64,000 bases of DNA from JBARDN01 sp050736695 (GTDB lineage Bacteria; Desulfobacterota; Binatia; Binatales; Binataceae), in assembly GCA_050736695.1 (NCBI GenBank), contig JBOHWH010000116.1, positions 1-64,000 on the forward strand. Reading direction: 5' to 3'. The notes below the pieces were generated by a model. It was not told the origin of the DNA. It was given only the letters and a program-made list of their open reading frames with translations, and made no database searches. Each line of letters starts with the position of its first letter. Position 1 is the first letter of the stretch. A program made the translations under genes and the position numbers. Below, in pieces: positions 1 through 8,191 of the stretch.

Positions 1-1
1 G

Positions 2-1198
2 ATGAAGGTCGATCTCGCTCCCGCGCGCGTGCGCGGCTTCCGATTCGCGGGTGTCAGCGCCGGGCTCAAAACCCAAGCCGGCGCAAAAGACCTGGGCCTG
101 ATCGCGGCCGAGCGTCCGTGCCCCGCCGCCGCCGTCTTCAGCGCCAACAAGGTCAAGGCGGCGCCCGTCTATGCGACGATCGACAGAATTCGCGCCGGGC
201 AACTTCAGGCGATCGTTGCCAACTCGGGATGCGCCAATAGCTTCACCGGCAAGCCTGGGCTGCGACTAGCCGAGGATTCCTGCGCTGTCGTCGCGCGCGC
301 ACTCGGATGCTCTCCGAAGATGGTGGCGCCCTCCTCGACCGGCGTGATCGGCCATCTCTTTGACCTGGCCAAATTCAGCGCGGGCGTACGCCAGGCCGCG
401 GGCGCGCTCACAGAAGACGGGCTTCTGGATTTCGCGCATGCGATCATGACCACCGACACGCGCCCCAAGACTGCCTCAACCAAGCTGCGCATCGGCGGCG
501 CAAACGTCACGATTGCGGGAGCGGTCAAAGGCGTAGGGATGATCTCGCCGCATATGGCGACGATGCTCGGCTACATCATGACCGACGCCGCCGCCAGTGC
601 CGCGGAGCTTCGGACCGCGCTCAAGCTCGCACTGCCGACGAGCTTCAATGCGATCACCGTCGATGGCGACATGTCCACCAACGACACGGTGATCGTAATG
701 GCAAGCGGTGCGGCGGGTAATCGCGCGATGCGCGGGCGCGATCGCGACGCCTTCAATAATGCGATTGCGGCGGTTTCCGCTGCGCTCGCGCGCGAGCTGG
801 TGCATGACGGCGAGGGTGCGACCAAGCTGGTGACGGTCGAGGTTCGCGGCGCGCGCACCGCCGCCGACGCGGAGCGATGCGCCCGGCAGATCGCCAACTC
901 ACCGCTGGTCAAGACCGCGTTCTTCGGCTGCGATCCGAACGTCGGACGAATCCTGATGGCGGCGGGATCGTCTGGCGCGGCGCTCGAATCGGACAAGCTG
1001 GCGTTGTCGATTGGCGGGGTCAAAGTCGCCGCGCGCGGCGCACTACTCATCGCGGCGCTCGGCGCGGCGCAGGAAAAGATGCGCGAGCGGGAATTCAGCG
1101 TGACACTCGATCTGCGGATTGGCTCCGCTCGCGCGACGATTCTCACCTGCGATCTCAGCTATGACTACGTGCGGATCAACGCCGAGTACACGACCTGA
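2..1198 (+). CDS. argJ: Bifunctional glutamate N-acetyltransferase / amino-acid acetyltransferase ArgJ
   Basis: ArgJ moves the acetyl group from N-acetylornithine to glutamate in the cyclic arginine pathway. In the bifunctional forms it also makes N-acetylglutamate from acetyl-CoA. The 398-residue protein has the family length. The self-cleavage site is visible as HMATML with Thr187 as the expected nucleophile, which would split the chain into alpha and beta subunits. The oxyanion-hole segment SSTGVIG lies at 111-117 and ANSGCAN at 73-79. The ATG is at base 2, so any ribosome binding site is outside the window. No other arg gene is nearby. Mono- versus bifunctional activity cannot be told from the sequence. 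Confidence 0.95.
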   Translation: MKVDLAPARVRGFRFAGVSAGLKTQAGAKDLGLIAAERPCPAAAVFSANKVKAAPVYATIDRIRAGQLQAIVANSGCANSFTGKPGLRLAEDSCAVVARALGCSPKMVAPSSTGVIGHLFDLAKFSAGVRQAAGALTEDGLLDFAHAIMTTDTRPKTASTKLRIGGANVTIAGAVKGVGMISPHMATMLGYIMTDAAASAAELRTALKLALPTSFNAITVDGDMSTNDTVIVMASGAAGNRAMRGRDRDAFNNAIAAVSAALARELVHDGEGATKLVTVEVRGARTAADAERCARQIANSPLVKTAFFGCDPNVGRILMAAGSSGAALESDKLALSIGGVKVAARGALLIAALGAAQEKMREREFSVTLDLRIGSARATILTCDLSYDYVRINAEYTT

Positions 1199-1263
1199 TG
1201 CGGTTGCGCGCCGCGCCGCGCGCTCCGTAAGATCGCGCATCGTTTCGCGGAGGTGACTCTATC

Positions 1264-1566
1264 GTGGCACTTGTCAAAGTCGCATCGCGCGCCGAACTTC
1301 CCGCCGGCTCCACAAAGCTGGTCGAGGCTGGCGGCAAACAGATCGCGCTGTTCAACGCGGGCGGAGCGTTCTATGCGATCGACAACACCTGCAAGCATCG
1401 CGGCGGCCCTCTCGCCGAGGGCGAGTTGGACGGCACGACAGTCACCTGTCCGTGGCACGCATGGGAATACAACGTGACGACGGGCGAAAACCTGGACGAT
1501 CCCAACGTCAAGCTCGGATGCTATCCGGTGAAGCTCGACGGCGACGATATTCTGATCGACGCCTGA
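1264..1566 (+). CDS. Rieske [2Fe-2S] ferredoxin-like protein
   Basis: This 100-residue protein is a single Rieske domain. The cluster ligands are C43-x-H45 and C62-x2-H65 (CKH and CPWH). The size is that of the small Rieske ferredoxins that feed electrons to ring-hydroxylating dioxygenases or accompany nitrite-reductase small subunits. The start is GTG, with GGAGGTGA about 7 bases upstream. It follows argJ by 65 bases on the same strand. No oxygenase or reductase partner is in the window, so its electron acceptor is unknown. Confidence 0.9.
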   Translation: MALVKVASRAELPAGSTKLVEAGGKQIALFNAGGAFYAIDNTCKHRGGPLAEGELDGTTVTCPWHAWEYNVTTGENLDDPNVKLGCYPVKLDGDDILIDA

Positions 1567-1617
1567 TGCGAGGCGGGCCGCCCGCCGAAGCATCGCATCA
1601 GAGATTCTGCAAGGCCG

Positions 1618-1800
1618 CCCTCACCCGCGCGTCATGGCGATTGCAAAAAAGAGCCATCGCCACGCCGCTTGCCCTCTCCCGGTGGGCGAGGGGCAGTCAA
1701 AGGGTGCGGACACGCGGAGATACCCTCTCCCGCCGGGAGAGGGCGGCGTGGCGCGATGGTTGCGATTTTTTTCGCAAGCATCGTGACACGCGGGTGAGGG
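1618..1800. repeat. Long imperfect inverted repeat (MITE/REP-like element)
   Basis: Two arms of about 50-58 bases face each other. The left arm starts CCCTCACCCGCG at 1618 and runs to about 1668; the right arm runs from about 1743 to CGCGGGTGAGGG at 1800. Both arms also share the ...ATCG..CCACGCCGC inner end. The centre holds two further small palindromes of the CCCTCTCCC/GGGAGAGGG type (1671-1694 and 1722-1743). No protein-coding frame with recognisable features spans it. The structure could fold as a long hairpin in the spacer between the convergent Rieske and VIT-family genes. Confidence 0.7.
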
Positions 1801-1834
1801 TGCTTACTCCACCATATTGGTGAGGACGATCTTC

Positions 1835-2560
1835 CTAACGCGCGGCGAACAGGCGGCCTGCGCCGTAGGCTACCGCGGCCGCTGCTATTCCGGTTAGCAT
1901 GCTTTCGAGGCCGCTGCGCCACCATGAGCGGCTGGTTATGATCGTTTTGGCGGCGCCTACAATGAACAGCACGATCACAGTCGCGCCGGCCGATGCCGCC
2001 ACACCACCGTGCGCGGGTGCTACGAACAGATACGGAACCACGGGGACCGCCGCGCCGAACAGGTACGACAGCCCCACCGTCAGCGCAGAGCGCAGCGGCG
2101 GATCGAACGACTCGACCGCGAAGCCCAGCTCTTCGCGCATCATCACGTTCGACCATCTTTCCGGATCGCCGGTGATATGCGCGACAATTTTTTCCAGCAG
2201 CTCGCCCGAGAATCCCTTGGCGCGGTAGATGGCGCCGATCTCCTCGCGCTCGCGCTCGGGCCATCGGCGGATTTCTTCGCGCTCGCGCTCGATCTCGCTT
2301 TCGTAAAATTCGATCTGCGAACGCGCCGAGATAAACGCCGCCAGTCCCATCGAGACCGACCCGCCGAGCATCTCGGCCAGCCCCGCCATCGCGACAATCC
2401 CCGCGATCGAAAACGCGCCCGCCACGCCCGAAGTCACGGCGAACGACGCCACCAGCCCGTCGTTGAGCCCGAGCATCAGGTCGCGCACCCAGCTTCCGCC
2501 GGCAGCATGTACCTGCTCGGTGTGATGATCGTATTCGCGTCTGCGGATTCCGAATGCCAT
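1835..2560 (-). CDS. VIT1/CCC1-family membrane protein (putative Fe/Mn transporter)
   Basis: VIT1/CCC1 proteins move Fe2+ or Mn2+ across membranes. The roughly 241-residue protein begins near the family signature (LMLGLNDGLVASFAV), followed by small-residue-rich membrane helices. A long charged cytoplasmic segment rich in Glu and Arg (EREREEIRRW) corresponds to the metal-binding domain between helices 2 and 3. Three further hydrophobic segments close the protein. I chose the internal ATG at 2560 because it starts 10 bases after the stop of the kinase-like gene and keeps the typical MAFGxxRREYDHH N-terminus; an upstream in-frame ATG at 2611 would overlap that gene. The substrate is not proven. 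Confidence 0.85.
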   Translation of the reverse strand: MAFGIRRREYDHHTEQVHAAGGSWVRDLMLGLNDGLVASFAVTSGVAGAFSIAGIVAMAGLAEMLGGSVSMGLAAFISARSQIEFYESEIEREREEIRRWPEREREEIGAIYRAKGFSGELLEKIVAHITGDPERWSNVMMREELGFAVESFDPPLRSALTVGLSYLFGAAVPVVPYLFVAPAHGGVAASAGATVIVLFIVGAAKTIITSRSWWRSGLESMLTGIAAAAVAYGAGRLFAAR

Positions 2561-2570
2561 TGAAAATTCT

Positions 2571-3422
2571 CTACCGACACGCCGATCGCGGTAGAGCGCG
2601 CGTGTCGGCACTTATACTCGGCGATTTGCGCCGCGCCCGGCTGCGCGACCGGCTACGATCGATTCGCGCGCGCGCGGCAAGCACCTCGCTTACTATTTTA
2701 CGCGCCTCGCCGCGCTCGGGCCGTGCGCCAAGGTAATCATACAGAAACGCCAGACGCGCGGCGCGGCACAAAAAGCGGCCGATACTGCGATCGAGATGAA
2801 CCAGATTGCGGATGCGGCGTTCGCGCGGAACTTCCCGCTCGCGGCGCGCACGGCGGACATCTTCCAGGTCGATAAACCATACGCAAAAGCCGCCCGCGCC
2901 GTCGTCGGACACCATCACATTGGTTTCCTGCAAATCGCGCGTGTAGATGCCGGCGTCGTGCATCCGCTTTAGCTCGCGCGCGACTGTGGCGAGGATTCGC
3001 CGGCGCCGGCGCGCATCGCGTCCCTTGATTCCGCCGGAGCCAAGCGCGAATCGCGACAAACTGTCCGCGCCGATCAGCGCCTCGCAGATCAGATACGACG
3101 CGCGCACCGCTCCGGCGCTTAGCTGATCCATCGCGGCCAGCGGAGCAGGATGCGCGATTCCCGCCGAGGCGAGAATTTCCGCTCCCGCGATTGCGCGTGC
3201 CGCGCGCGAGCCCGCTGCGCGCGCTGCGAGCCCTTTCGGCCACGATCGCTCGCGCGTGCGTTTGACGAAAATCGGCGGCTGGCCGGCCAGTTCGAGCACT
3301 CCGGCCAGCGTGCGTCCTTCAGCTTTCAGCGCGCGAAACCCCGCCTCCGCCATCAGTTTATCGGCGCGTTCGATGAGGCTTCGCCAAGCCGGCGTTCGCG
3401 CATAGAGGATATGCGTTCGCAT
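2571..3422 (-). CDS. Lipopolysaccharide kinase (Kdo/WaaP)-like protein
   Basis: This 283-residue protein has the pattern of the small Kdo/WaaP kinase family, which phosphorylates LPS core sugars at the inner membrane. A candidate ATP-binding lysine is in IFVKRT (K54). The catalytic loop reads TRDLQETNVM with D163 and N168, and the metal-binding Asp is in WFIDLED (D185). The next gene downstream is the VIT-family protein 10 bases away, so the two are probably co-transcribed. No LPS core cluster is adjacent, so the substrate is open. An alternative is another small eukaryotic-like kinase. Confidence 0.8.
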   Translation of the reverse strand: MRTHILYARTPAWRSLIERADKLMAEAGFRALKAEGRTLAGVLELAGQPPIFVKRTRERSWPKGLAARAAGSRAARAIAGAEILASAGIAHPAPLAAMDQLSAGAVRASYLICEALIGADSLSRFALGSGGIKGRDARRRRRILATVARELKRMHDAGIYTRDLQETNVMVSDDGAGGFCVWFIDLEDVRRARREREVPRERRIRNLVHLDRSIGRFLCRAARLAFLYDYLGARPERGEARKIVSEVLAARARIDRSRSRSRARRKSPSISADTRALPRSACR

Positions 3423-3557
3423 CCGAACCCGAGCCTAACCCTTCCGCGCCGGCGGCGCGATTGCCGTGGCTTCCGACAAGTAACCTAATCCGAACAACCC
3501 ACAGGTTTCACAGATTGCACAGATTCTTTGTTCAGAGGGGCGGGCCTGCCCGCGATT

Positions 3558-3617
3558 CGCCCTTGCCAGTGCCGTCTTACAGCTCCCCGCGGAGCCCACG
3601 ATGACGATGCGCCTCAT
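3558..3617 (-). pseudogene. Truncated P-loop NTPase/kinase N-terminus
   Basis: The minus-strand frame from 3617 reads MRRIVIVGSAGSCKTA then LARA. This is a clear Walker A start of the small P-loop kinase type (GxxGxGKS/T), but with Cys where Gly is expected before Lys. After about 20 residues the similarity stops. The frame runs into AT-richer repeated words (ACAGATTGCACAGATTC on the plus strand, about 3509-3526) and ends at 3435. The rest of the NTPase is absent. I read it as debris in an otherwise empty 265-base spacer. Confidence 0.5.
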
Positions 3618-3687
3618 AGCCTTCGGTGCGCCGTTTCGCCTCCCGCAGCCGCTGCGACGATTCTTCGACCGCCATTTGGGACGCTAC

Positions 3688-4113
3688 CTACAATTTAGGT
3701 TCGACGATTAACTGGCCGCCGACGTGAGCCGCGTGCAGTTGGCACAGATATGGAAATGTCCCCGCGCGGGTGGCGACAAATGATACCGTCTTTGGTTCGC
3801 CGCGCTTGATGACCTCGGTGACGTTGTAAGCGGGAATCGAAAATCCGTGCCGGTCTTCCGCGCCGGGAATGTCGTTCTTCAGCGTGAGTACGACCTTATC
3901 GTCCTGATGAACGATGATCGTGCTCGGGAGCCAGAATTTCGTGGTCCCGATCTGCACCGCGACGATCGTGAACTTCTGCACGCCCGGCTGCGGCGCGTCG
4001 GTCGCGAGCGGCGGCGCCTTCGCACTCTCTTGGGCGAGACTGCGCGGCGCGGCGCCGACGAACGCGATCGCGAGTGCGAGCAGTGCTATGAGGTTCCGGC
4101 TTCTCGAATTCAT
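3688..4113 (-). CDS. Exported cupredoxin-domain protein
   Basis: The 141-residue protein starts with a signal peptide (basic MNSRSRN, then a hydrophobic LIALLALAIAFVGAA stretch) and continues as a single cupredoxin domain. A type-1 copper site is suggested by the His of RHGFS and the C-terminal Cys and His of YLCQLH. The usual Met axial ligand is not evident; a second His (AAH) or the later Gln sits in that area. ATG 4113 is preferred over an upstream ATG at 4161, because the latter lies inside the preceding gene and gives no leader. It lies 4 bases after the LLM oxidoreductase gene. It may carry electrons in the periplasm. Confidence 0.85.
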   Translation of the reverse strand: MNSRSRNLIALLALAIAFVGAAPRSLAQESAKAPPLATDAPQPGVQKFTIVAVQIGTTKFWLPSTIIVHQDDKVVLTLKNDIPGAEDRHGFSIPAYNVTEVIKRGEPKTVSFVATRAGTFPYLCQLHAAHVGGQLIVEPKL

Positions 4114-4117
4114 TGCA

Positions 4118-5137
4118 TCACCCGTTGAACTTGTGCGCGAGCTTTTTCCATTCGGCGTCATCGATTCCCGCCTGATACGGAATATAAAACGCGACCCGAT
4201 CGAGCAGGCCGTCGTAACGCTCCATCACCTTCTGCGCGATATCGTCGAACGTGCCCGTCACCGCGTAGGTCTCGAGCATCTCGTCGGTGATCTCGCTCGC
4301 CATCGCGCGCCAATCGCCCTTCGCCGCCTTCTCGTTGAGCCGCGCCGACACGTCGCCCCATCCGTGCATGTCGAGCACGACCTTGTAGGTGCGCGTCGAT
4401 GCGTAAAAAGAAATTTGCTGGCGCACGCCCGCCCTGGCCCGTTCGATCTCCTCGCGGTTGCGTCCAACGATCACGAACGCGGTGGTCGCGATCGTAAAAT
4501 CCTTGCGCGCGCGGCCGGCCTTCTGAAGGCCGCGCTCGACGTTCGGCAGCACATACTCCCGCAGATATTTCGGCGAGTTGAACGGATGCGCATGCAGGCC
4601 TTCACAGGTTTCGCCGGCCAGGCGCAGGATGTGCTCGTTGACGCCCGCGATCCAGATCGGGATGTTCGGATGCGCCTGTTTGGCTGGAGTGAAGAACGGC
4701 GTCATCAGGGAAAAATTGTAGTACTTGCCGGCGAAGCTCAGCTTCGCGCCGCCTTCCGCCCAGCATTTGAAGATCGCGCGCAGCGACCCGATATATTCGC
4801 GCAGCCTTGGCACCGGAGGCTCCCATTTGACGCTGTAGCGGCGCTCGTTGTGGCCTTTCACTTGCGTGCCGAGGCCAAGGATGAAGCGGCCGTCAGACAA
4901 CGCCGCCAAGTCCCATGCCGTATGCGCCGTTACCATCGGACTGCGCGGAAACGCGATCGCCACCGCGGTGCCGATTTTCACTTTCTTCGTGTGTTCCGCG
5001 GCGAGTGCCGCGGGCAGGAACGGATCGCCGCCCGCCTCCGCAGTCCAGAGCGCATCGAAGCCAGCCTCTTCGGCGGCTTTGGCGGCGGCGGGGACATCCT
5101 TGAGATTGCGGGCGATGAGTCCGGTGTCGAGTTTCAT
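4118..5137 (-). CDS. LLM-class (luciferase-like) F420/FMN-dependent oxidoreductase
   Basis: This is a TIM-barrel bacterial-luciferase-like oxidoreductase of about 339 residues. Visible family features are the N-terminal barrel strand (LDTGLIARNL), the AxEAGFDALWTAE segment, GTAVAIAFPRSP, the GRFILGLGTQ strand and the IPIWIAGVNE segment. Many relatives use coenzyme F420, but no F420 biosynthesis gene is in the window, so flavin versus F420 is undecided. ATG 5137 is chosen because GGAG lies about 10 bases upstream; a longer frame starts at 5197. The downstream neighbour is the cupredoxin gene. Confidence 0.88.
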   Translation of the reverse strand: MKLDTGLIARNLKDVPAAAKAAEEAGFDALWTAEAGGDPFLPAALAAEHTKKVKIGTAVAIAFPRSPMVTAHTAWDLAALSDGRFILGLGTQVKGHNERRYSVKWEPPVPRLREYIGSLRAIFKCWAEGGAKLSFAGKYYNFSLMTPFFTPAKQAHPNIPIWIAGVNEHILRLAGETCEGLHAHPFNSPKYLREYVLPNVERGLQKAGRARKDFTIATTAFVIVGRNREEIERARAGVRQQISFYASTRTYKVVLDMHGWGDVSARLNEKAAKGDWRAMASEITDEMLETYAVTGTFDDIAQKVMERYDGLLDRVAFYIPYQAGIDDAEWKKLAHKFNG

Positions 5138-5229
5138 AGCGGCGATTCTCCGGCGCGAAAATTTCCCTGAAGCTGTGACGCGCGCCGATCGTAACATCGC
5201 GCACCGAGGACTGGAAAGGCTTTTGCGGT

Positions 5230-6045
5230 CTATCGCGCGGAGGTTCGTGAGCGTGCGACCGCGAGGCCGCGCGCCGGAAAGTCGGTGAAGATACCCGCCA
5301 CCCCAAGGTCAAGCAGCGCGCTCATTTCGGCGGGATCGTTCACCGTCCAAACTTGAACCTCAACCCCTAACCCGCGGGCGAACGCGATGATCTCAGGCGT
5401 GGCGAGGTTCCATCCCTGATACTCGGGCGGGATCTGCAAGGCGTCGGCGCGCGGTGTATAGCCGGTCTTTTTCGCCGCCATCGCCTGCATAAACTCCGCT
5501 ACTTCCCCGTACGGGAAAGCCGTAGGCACTCCCGGCGCGAGCGCGCGGATCTCGTCGATCGGCTGCTGATTGTCGCTCGCGATCAGCACACGCCGGCGCA
5601 TCCCGGCTCGATCGATGACTTTGAGCAGTGCGGGAACCACGCTCGGCTGGGTCTGTTTGGGATCGATATTGAATCGGATGTTCGGGAACGCGCCAAAAAC
5701 GTCGGCGAGACGGGGAATTCTTACCCCGCGACCGCGAAATGGATGTGTGGTGCCGCCGTCGGTCGAGAATGTGTAGCCCGCATCGGCCGATTGCACTTCG
5801 GCACAGGTCATTTCCGCGATCGCGCCCGCTCGACCGCTAACTCGCGGCAGATCCGCATCGTGAGAGACAACGATCTCGCCGTCGCGAGTCATATGCACGT
5901 CCATCTCAAAGTATTCGGTGCCCAGACGCGCCGCCGCCTCGAACGAAGCCATCGTGTTCTCTGGAAATTCGCCGCTGTTGCCGCGATGCGCGAATATTCG
6001 CGGCGGCGGCAAACTGAAGAATTCGCTGTCGAGGCTGGACCGCAT
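5230..6045 (-). CDS. Glycerophosphodiester phosphodiesterase (GDPD family)
   Basis: GDPD enzymes hydrolyse glycerophosphodiesters to glycerol-3-phosphate and an alcohol. The 271-residue protein shows the complete signature: FAHRGNSGEFPENT with H20 and R21, the metal-binding FEMDVHMTRDG (E47, D49) and SHD with H62. The C-terminal barrel strands (VQVWTVNDP and GIFTDFP) match the family. There is no signal peptide, so it is probably cytoplasmic, like UgpQ. It stands between the M23 peptidase and LLM genes on the same strand. Confidence 0.93.
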   Translation of the reverse strand: MRSSLDSEFFSLPPPRIFAHRGNSGEFPENTMASFEAAARLGTEYFEMDVHMTRDGEIVVSHDADLPRVSGRAGAIAEMTCAEVQSADAGYTFSTDGGTTHPFRGRGVRIPRLADVFGAFPNIRFNIDPKQTQPSVVPALLKVIDRAGMRRRVLIASDNQQPIDEIRALAPGVPTAFPYGEVAEFMQAMAAKKTGYTPRADALQIPPEYQGWNLATPEIIAFARGLGVEVQVWTVNDPAEMSALLDLGVAGIFTDFPARGLAVARSRTSAR

Positions 6046-6093
6046 CGCGGGAGTGCCTCTTCGGAGATTCAGTAGGTGAGGAAGGCGCGCGAG

Positions 6094-7563
6094 CTACATC
6101 GCGCCGTCGCTGGCGACTATGCGTGATATGCCCGATCTGGACGATCGGCTCGAATAGCGCCGGCCGCGCCGGCGCGAAGCTTTGTGGTCGGGATGGTCCA
6201 GCGTTACGTGATACATGTCGCCGAACGGAGAGATGGCGGGCTTGCGCGCATCCGCAGTGACGAAATGGCTGCCGAGGTCCGGCAGCTTCGCCAGCGCCGA
6301 CTCGTAACGCACCTTCATGTCATCGAACAGCGCGATCATCCGCGGCGAGACCTGATGATGCACCCCCAGCTTCTCGGTCAGCGGATTGACGTAGACCCCC
6401 TGCTTTTCGAGCGCGAAGTGCAGATGCGGCCCAGTGGAAAGACCTGTCGAGCCGACCCATCCTATAACCTGTCCCATATGCACGTACGAGCCCTGATGCA
6501 CGTCGGGGCTGATGCGCTGCATGTGTCCATAGATGCTGGTCATGCCGTGTTCGTGCTGGATTCTGACGCTATTGCCGAGTTCCCCGGCCCATCCCGCCTG
6601 CTCGATGCGACCGTCGGCAACAGCCTTGACGGGAGTGCCATAGTTCGCCGCCAAATCGACCCCGACATGAGGCCGGTAGATGTGCAGCAGCGGATGGTAG
6701 CGATGGAACGAGAACCCTGACGATATGTACTTGAAATTCAGCGGGAAACGCAGGAACTGGGGACCGAGCGCGCGTCCTTGCTCATCATAAAGATGCGACC
6801 GGCCCTGTTCGTCGCGGAAGGAGTAGGCCTGCAGGGTGCGATTGCCGAAACTGATCTGCGCCGCCTCGATCCCGTCGGCGAGATGATAGGTCCCGTCGCG
6901 GCTGACCTTCTCCCGGTAGATCAGCTTGACCGCCGATCCGCTTCGGAGCTTATCGAGATCGTGGCGGTCGGCGAAGGCGTCTTCCAGCGACTCGACTATT
7001 GGGCCCGGAACACCGCGCTTTTCGGCGGTCACCTTGAAGTTATCCTTAACCGCAAAAGCCATCCGAATGGGCTTCAGGTAGTATTCGATCTGAGCAGCGT
7101 GAGCCTTTAGGACCATGTTGCCCAAGCTCGCCACAGTAACCGAGGTCTTCAGGTCGATGTCGTATTTGAACCCGCGCAGATCGCCGGTTTCGGGGTCTTT
7201 GTAGAGCGTGAGCGGATGATCCTTGTAGAAATACCGGGTGGCGGCTGCCTGCTGAAAAATCCCGGCCCATCGATGGGCTTCGTCCCGGTCCACGCCCGCA
7301 TCCTCGAGGTATCCGGCCACTGTGGCGGAGCGGTCAAGGGTGGTGCTGATCGTAATCGCGGTAGCTGCCGGACGGGCGGTCTCAGCCTGGACAGCGGCGT
7401 CACCTGACTCGTGTCCGGCGACAATCGCCTCAAGAGTGGTGGGAGATTGAGCTGATTCGCCCCGGAAAAAAAGGTGCAGGGCGGCGATCGTTACGAGCAC
7501 CCCCACCAACAAGGCGGTTAGCGCACGTGAAATTCCATCCACAGTTCTCCCCCGAGAACGCAT
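6094..7563 (-). CDS. M23-family murein DD-endopeptidase (MepM/Csd3-like)
   Basis: This protein would cleave peptidoglycan cross-links in the periplasm. It has 489 residues: an N-terminal membrane anchor (about 13-31), a periplasmic OapA/Csd3-like segment (about 80-270) and a C-terminal LytM/M23 domain. The zinc and catalytic residues are visible as HVGVD (H299, D303), YGH (H347) and GPHLHF (H380, H382), so it looks active. A basic Arg/Ser-rich tail ends the protein. It is divergent to ruvX across a spacer of about 120 bases, which should hold both promoters. Confidence 0.92.
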   Translation of the reverse strand: MRSRGRTVDGISRALTALLVGVLVTIAALHLFFRGESAQSPTTLEAIVAGHESGDAAVQAETARPAATAITISTTLDRSATVAGYLEDAGVDRDEAHRWAGIFQQAAATRYFYKDHPLTLYKDPETGDLRGFKYDIDLKTSVTVASLGNMVLKAHAAQIEYYLKPIRMAFAVKDNFKVTAEKRGVPGPIVESLEDAFADRHDLDKLRSGSAVKLIYREKVSRDGTYHLADGIEAAQISFGNRTLQAYSFRDEQGRSHLYDEQGRALGPQFLRFPLNFKYISSGFSFHRYHPLLHIYRPHVGVDLAANYGTPVKAVADGRIEQAGWAGELGNSVRIQHEHGMTSIYGHMQRISPDVHQGSYVHMGQVIGWVGSTGLSTGPHLHFALEKQGVYVNPLTEKLGVHHQVSPRMIALFDDMKVRYESALAKLPDLGSHFVTADARKPAISPFGDMYHVTLDHPDHKASRRRGRRYSSRSSRSGISRIVASDGAM

Positions 7564-7634
7564 CGCGGGTCAAATTAAGGTATTCGGTCAGTGAATGCAA
7601 CCCATACGCGTTATTTATTGTCGCAGCGGTCAGG

Positions 7635-7640
7635 CATAAT
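7635..7640 (+). promoter_or_regulatory. Possible -10 element for ruvX
   Basis: CATAAT lies 43 bases before the ruvX ATG in the divergent M23/ruvX spacer and matches 5 of 6 positions of the sigma-70 -10 consensus. No convincing -35 box lies 16-18 bases upstream, so the call is weak. Confidence 0.25.
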
Positions 7641-7683
7641 GGCGGTCAGCGTGACGCAATGGTAACGTACGGAACATTACTTG

Positions 7684-8118
7684 ATGACTATTGTTGCAGT
7701 TGATTTCGGAAGAAAGCGCATCGGATTCGCGATCAGCGACCCCTCCGGGACCTCCGCCTATCCATTAGGCACCGTCGCGCGACGCTCGATAGCTCTCGAT
7801 CTGGCCGAGATCCAGCGCCTTCTCGCTGACCGTCAGGTCGCCAGAATCGTCGTTGGATTGCCGCTCAGCATGGACGGAAGTGAGGGACCGATTGCCCGCT
7901 CGGCCCGAGCGTTCGCCGCACGGCTGGGAGCGCATCTGCAACTGCCGGTCGATTTCCACGACGAGCGGCTGTCGAGCTTCGAGGCGGGCGAGCGGATGAT
8001 GAAGTCACAGGCTGGCGCAAAGCGCCGGAAGGCGAACCTCGATTCGATTGCCGCAAGCATAATCCTCGAGGGTTGGATCGAGGCTCACCCGCATGCGCCA
8101 GGAACCGAAGAAGACTAG
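7684..8118 (+). CDS. ruvX: Holliday-junction resolvase-like protein RuvX (YqgF)
   Basis: RuvX/YqgF is an RNase H-fold nuclease implicated in pre-16S rRNA 5'-end maturation and Holliday junction processing. The 144-residue protein keeps the family motifs: VDFGRKRIGFA with the first Asp, VVGLPLSMDG, the DERLSS motif and a final Asp in the LDSIAASIIL helix. ATG 7684 is preferred to TTG 7681, with GGAA 9 bases upstream. Its downstream neighbour is mltG, an arrangement seen in several phyla. Confidence 0.93.
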   Translation: MTIVAVDFGRKRIGFAISDPSGTSAYPLGTVARRSIALDLAEIQRLLADRQVARIVVGLPLSMDGSEGPIARSARAFAARLGAHLQLPVDFHDERLSSFEAGERMMKSQAGAKRRKANLDSIAASIILEGWIEAHPHAPGTEED

Positions 8119-8191
8119 AGCGCGCGACCGGCGCTCAATGTTTTCCGCAGCGTGACGACCCGCCACACTCCATGATAAAGGCATCGCGTCA

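Noticed and set aside
3914..5170. Long plus-strand open frame opposite the LLM oxidoreductase and cupredoxin genes
   Set aside because: Arg/His/Asp-rich low-information translation with no motif; it mirrors recognised genes on the minus strand, as is common in high-GC DNA.
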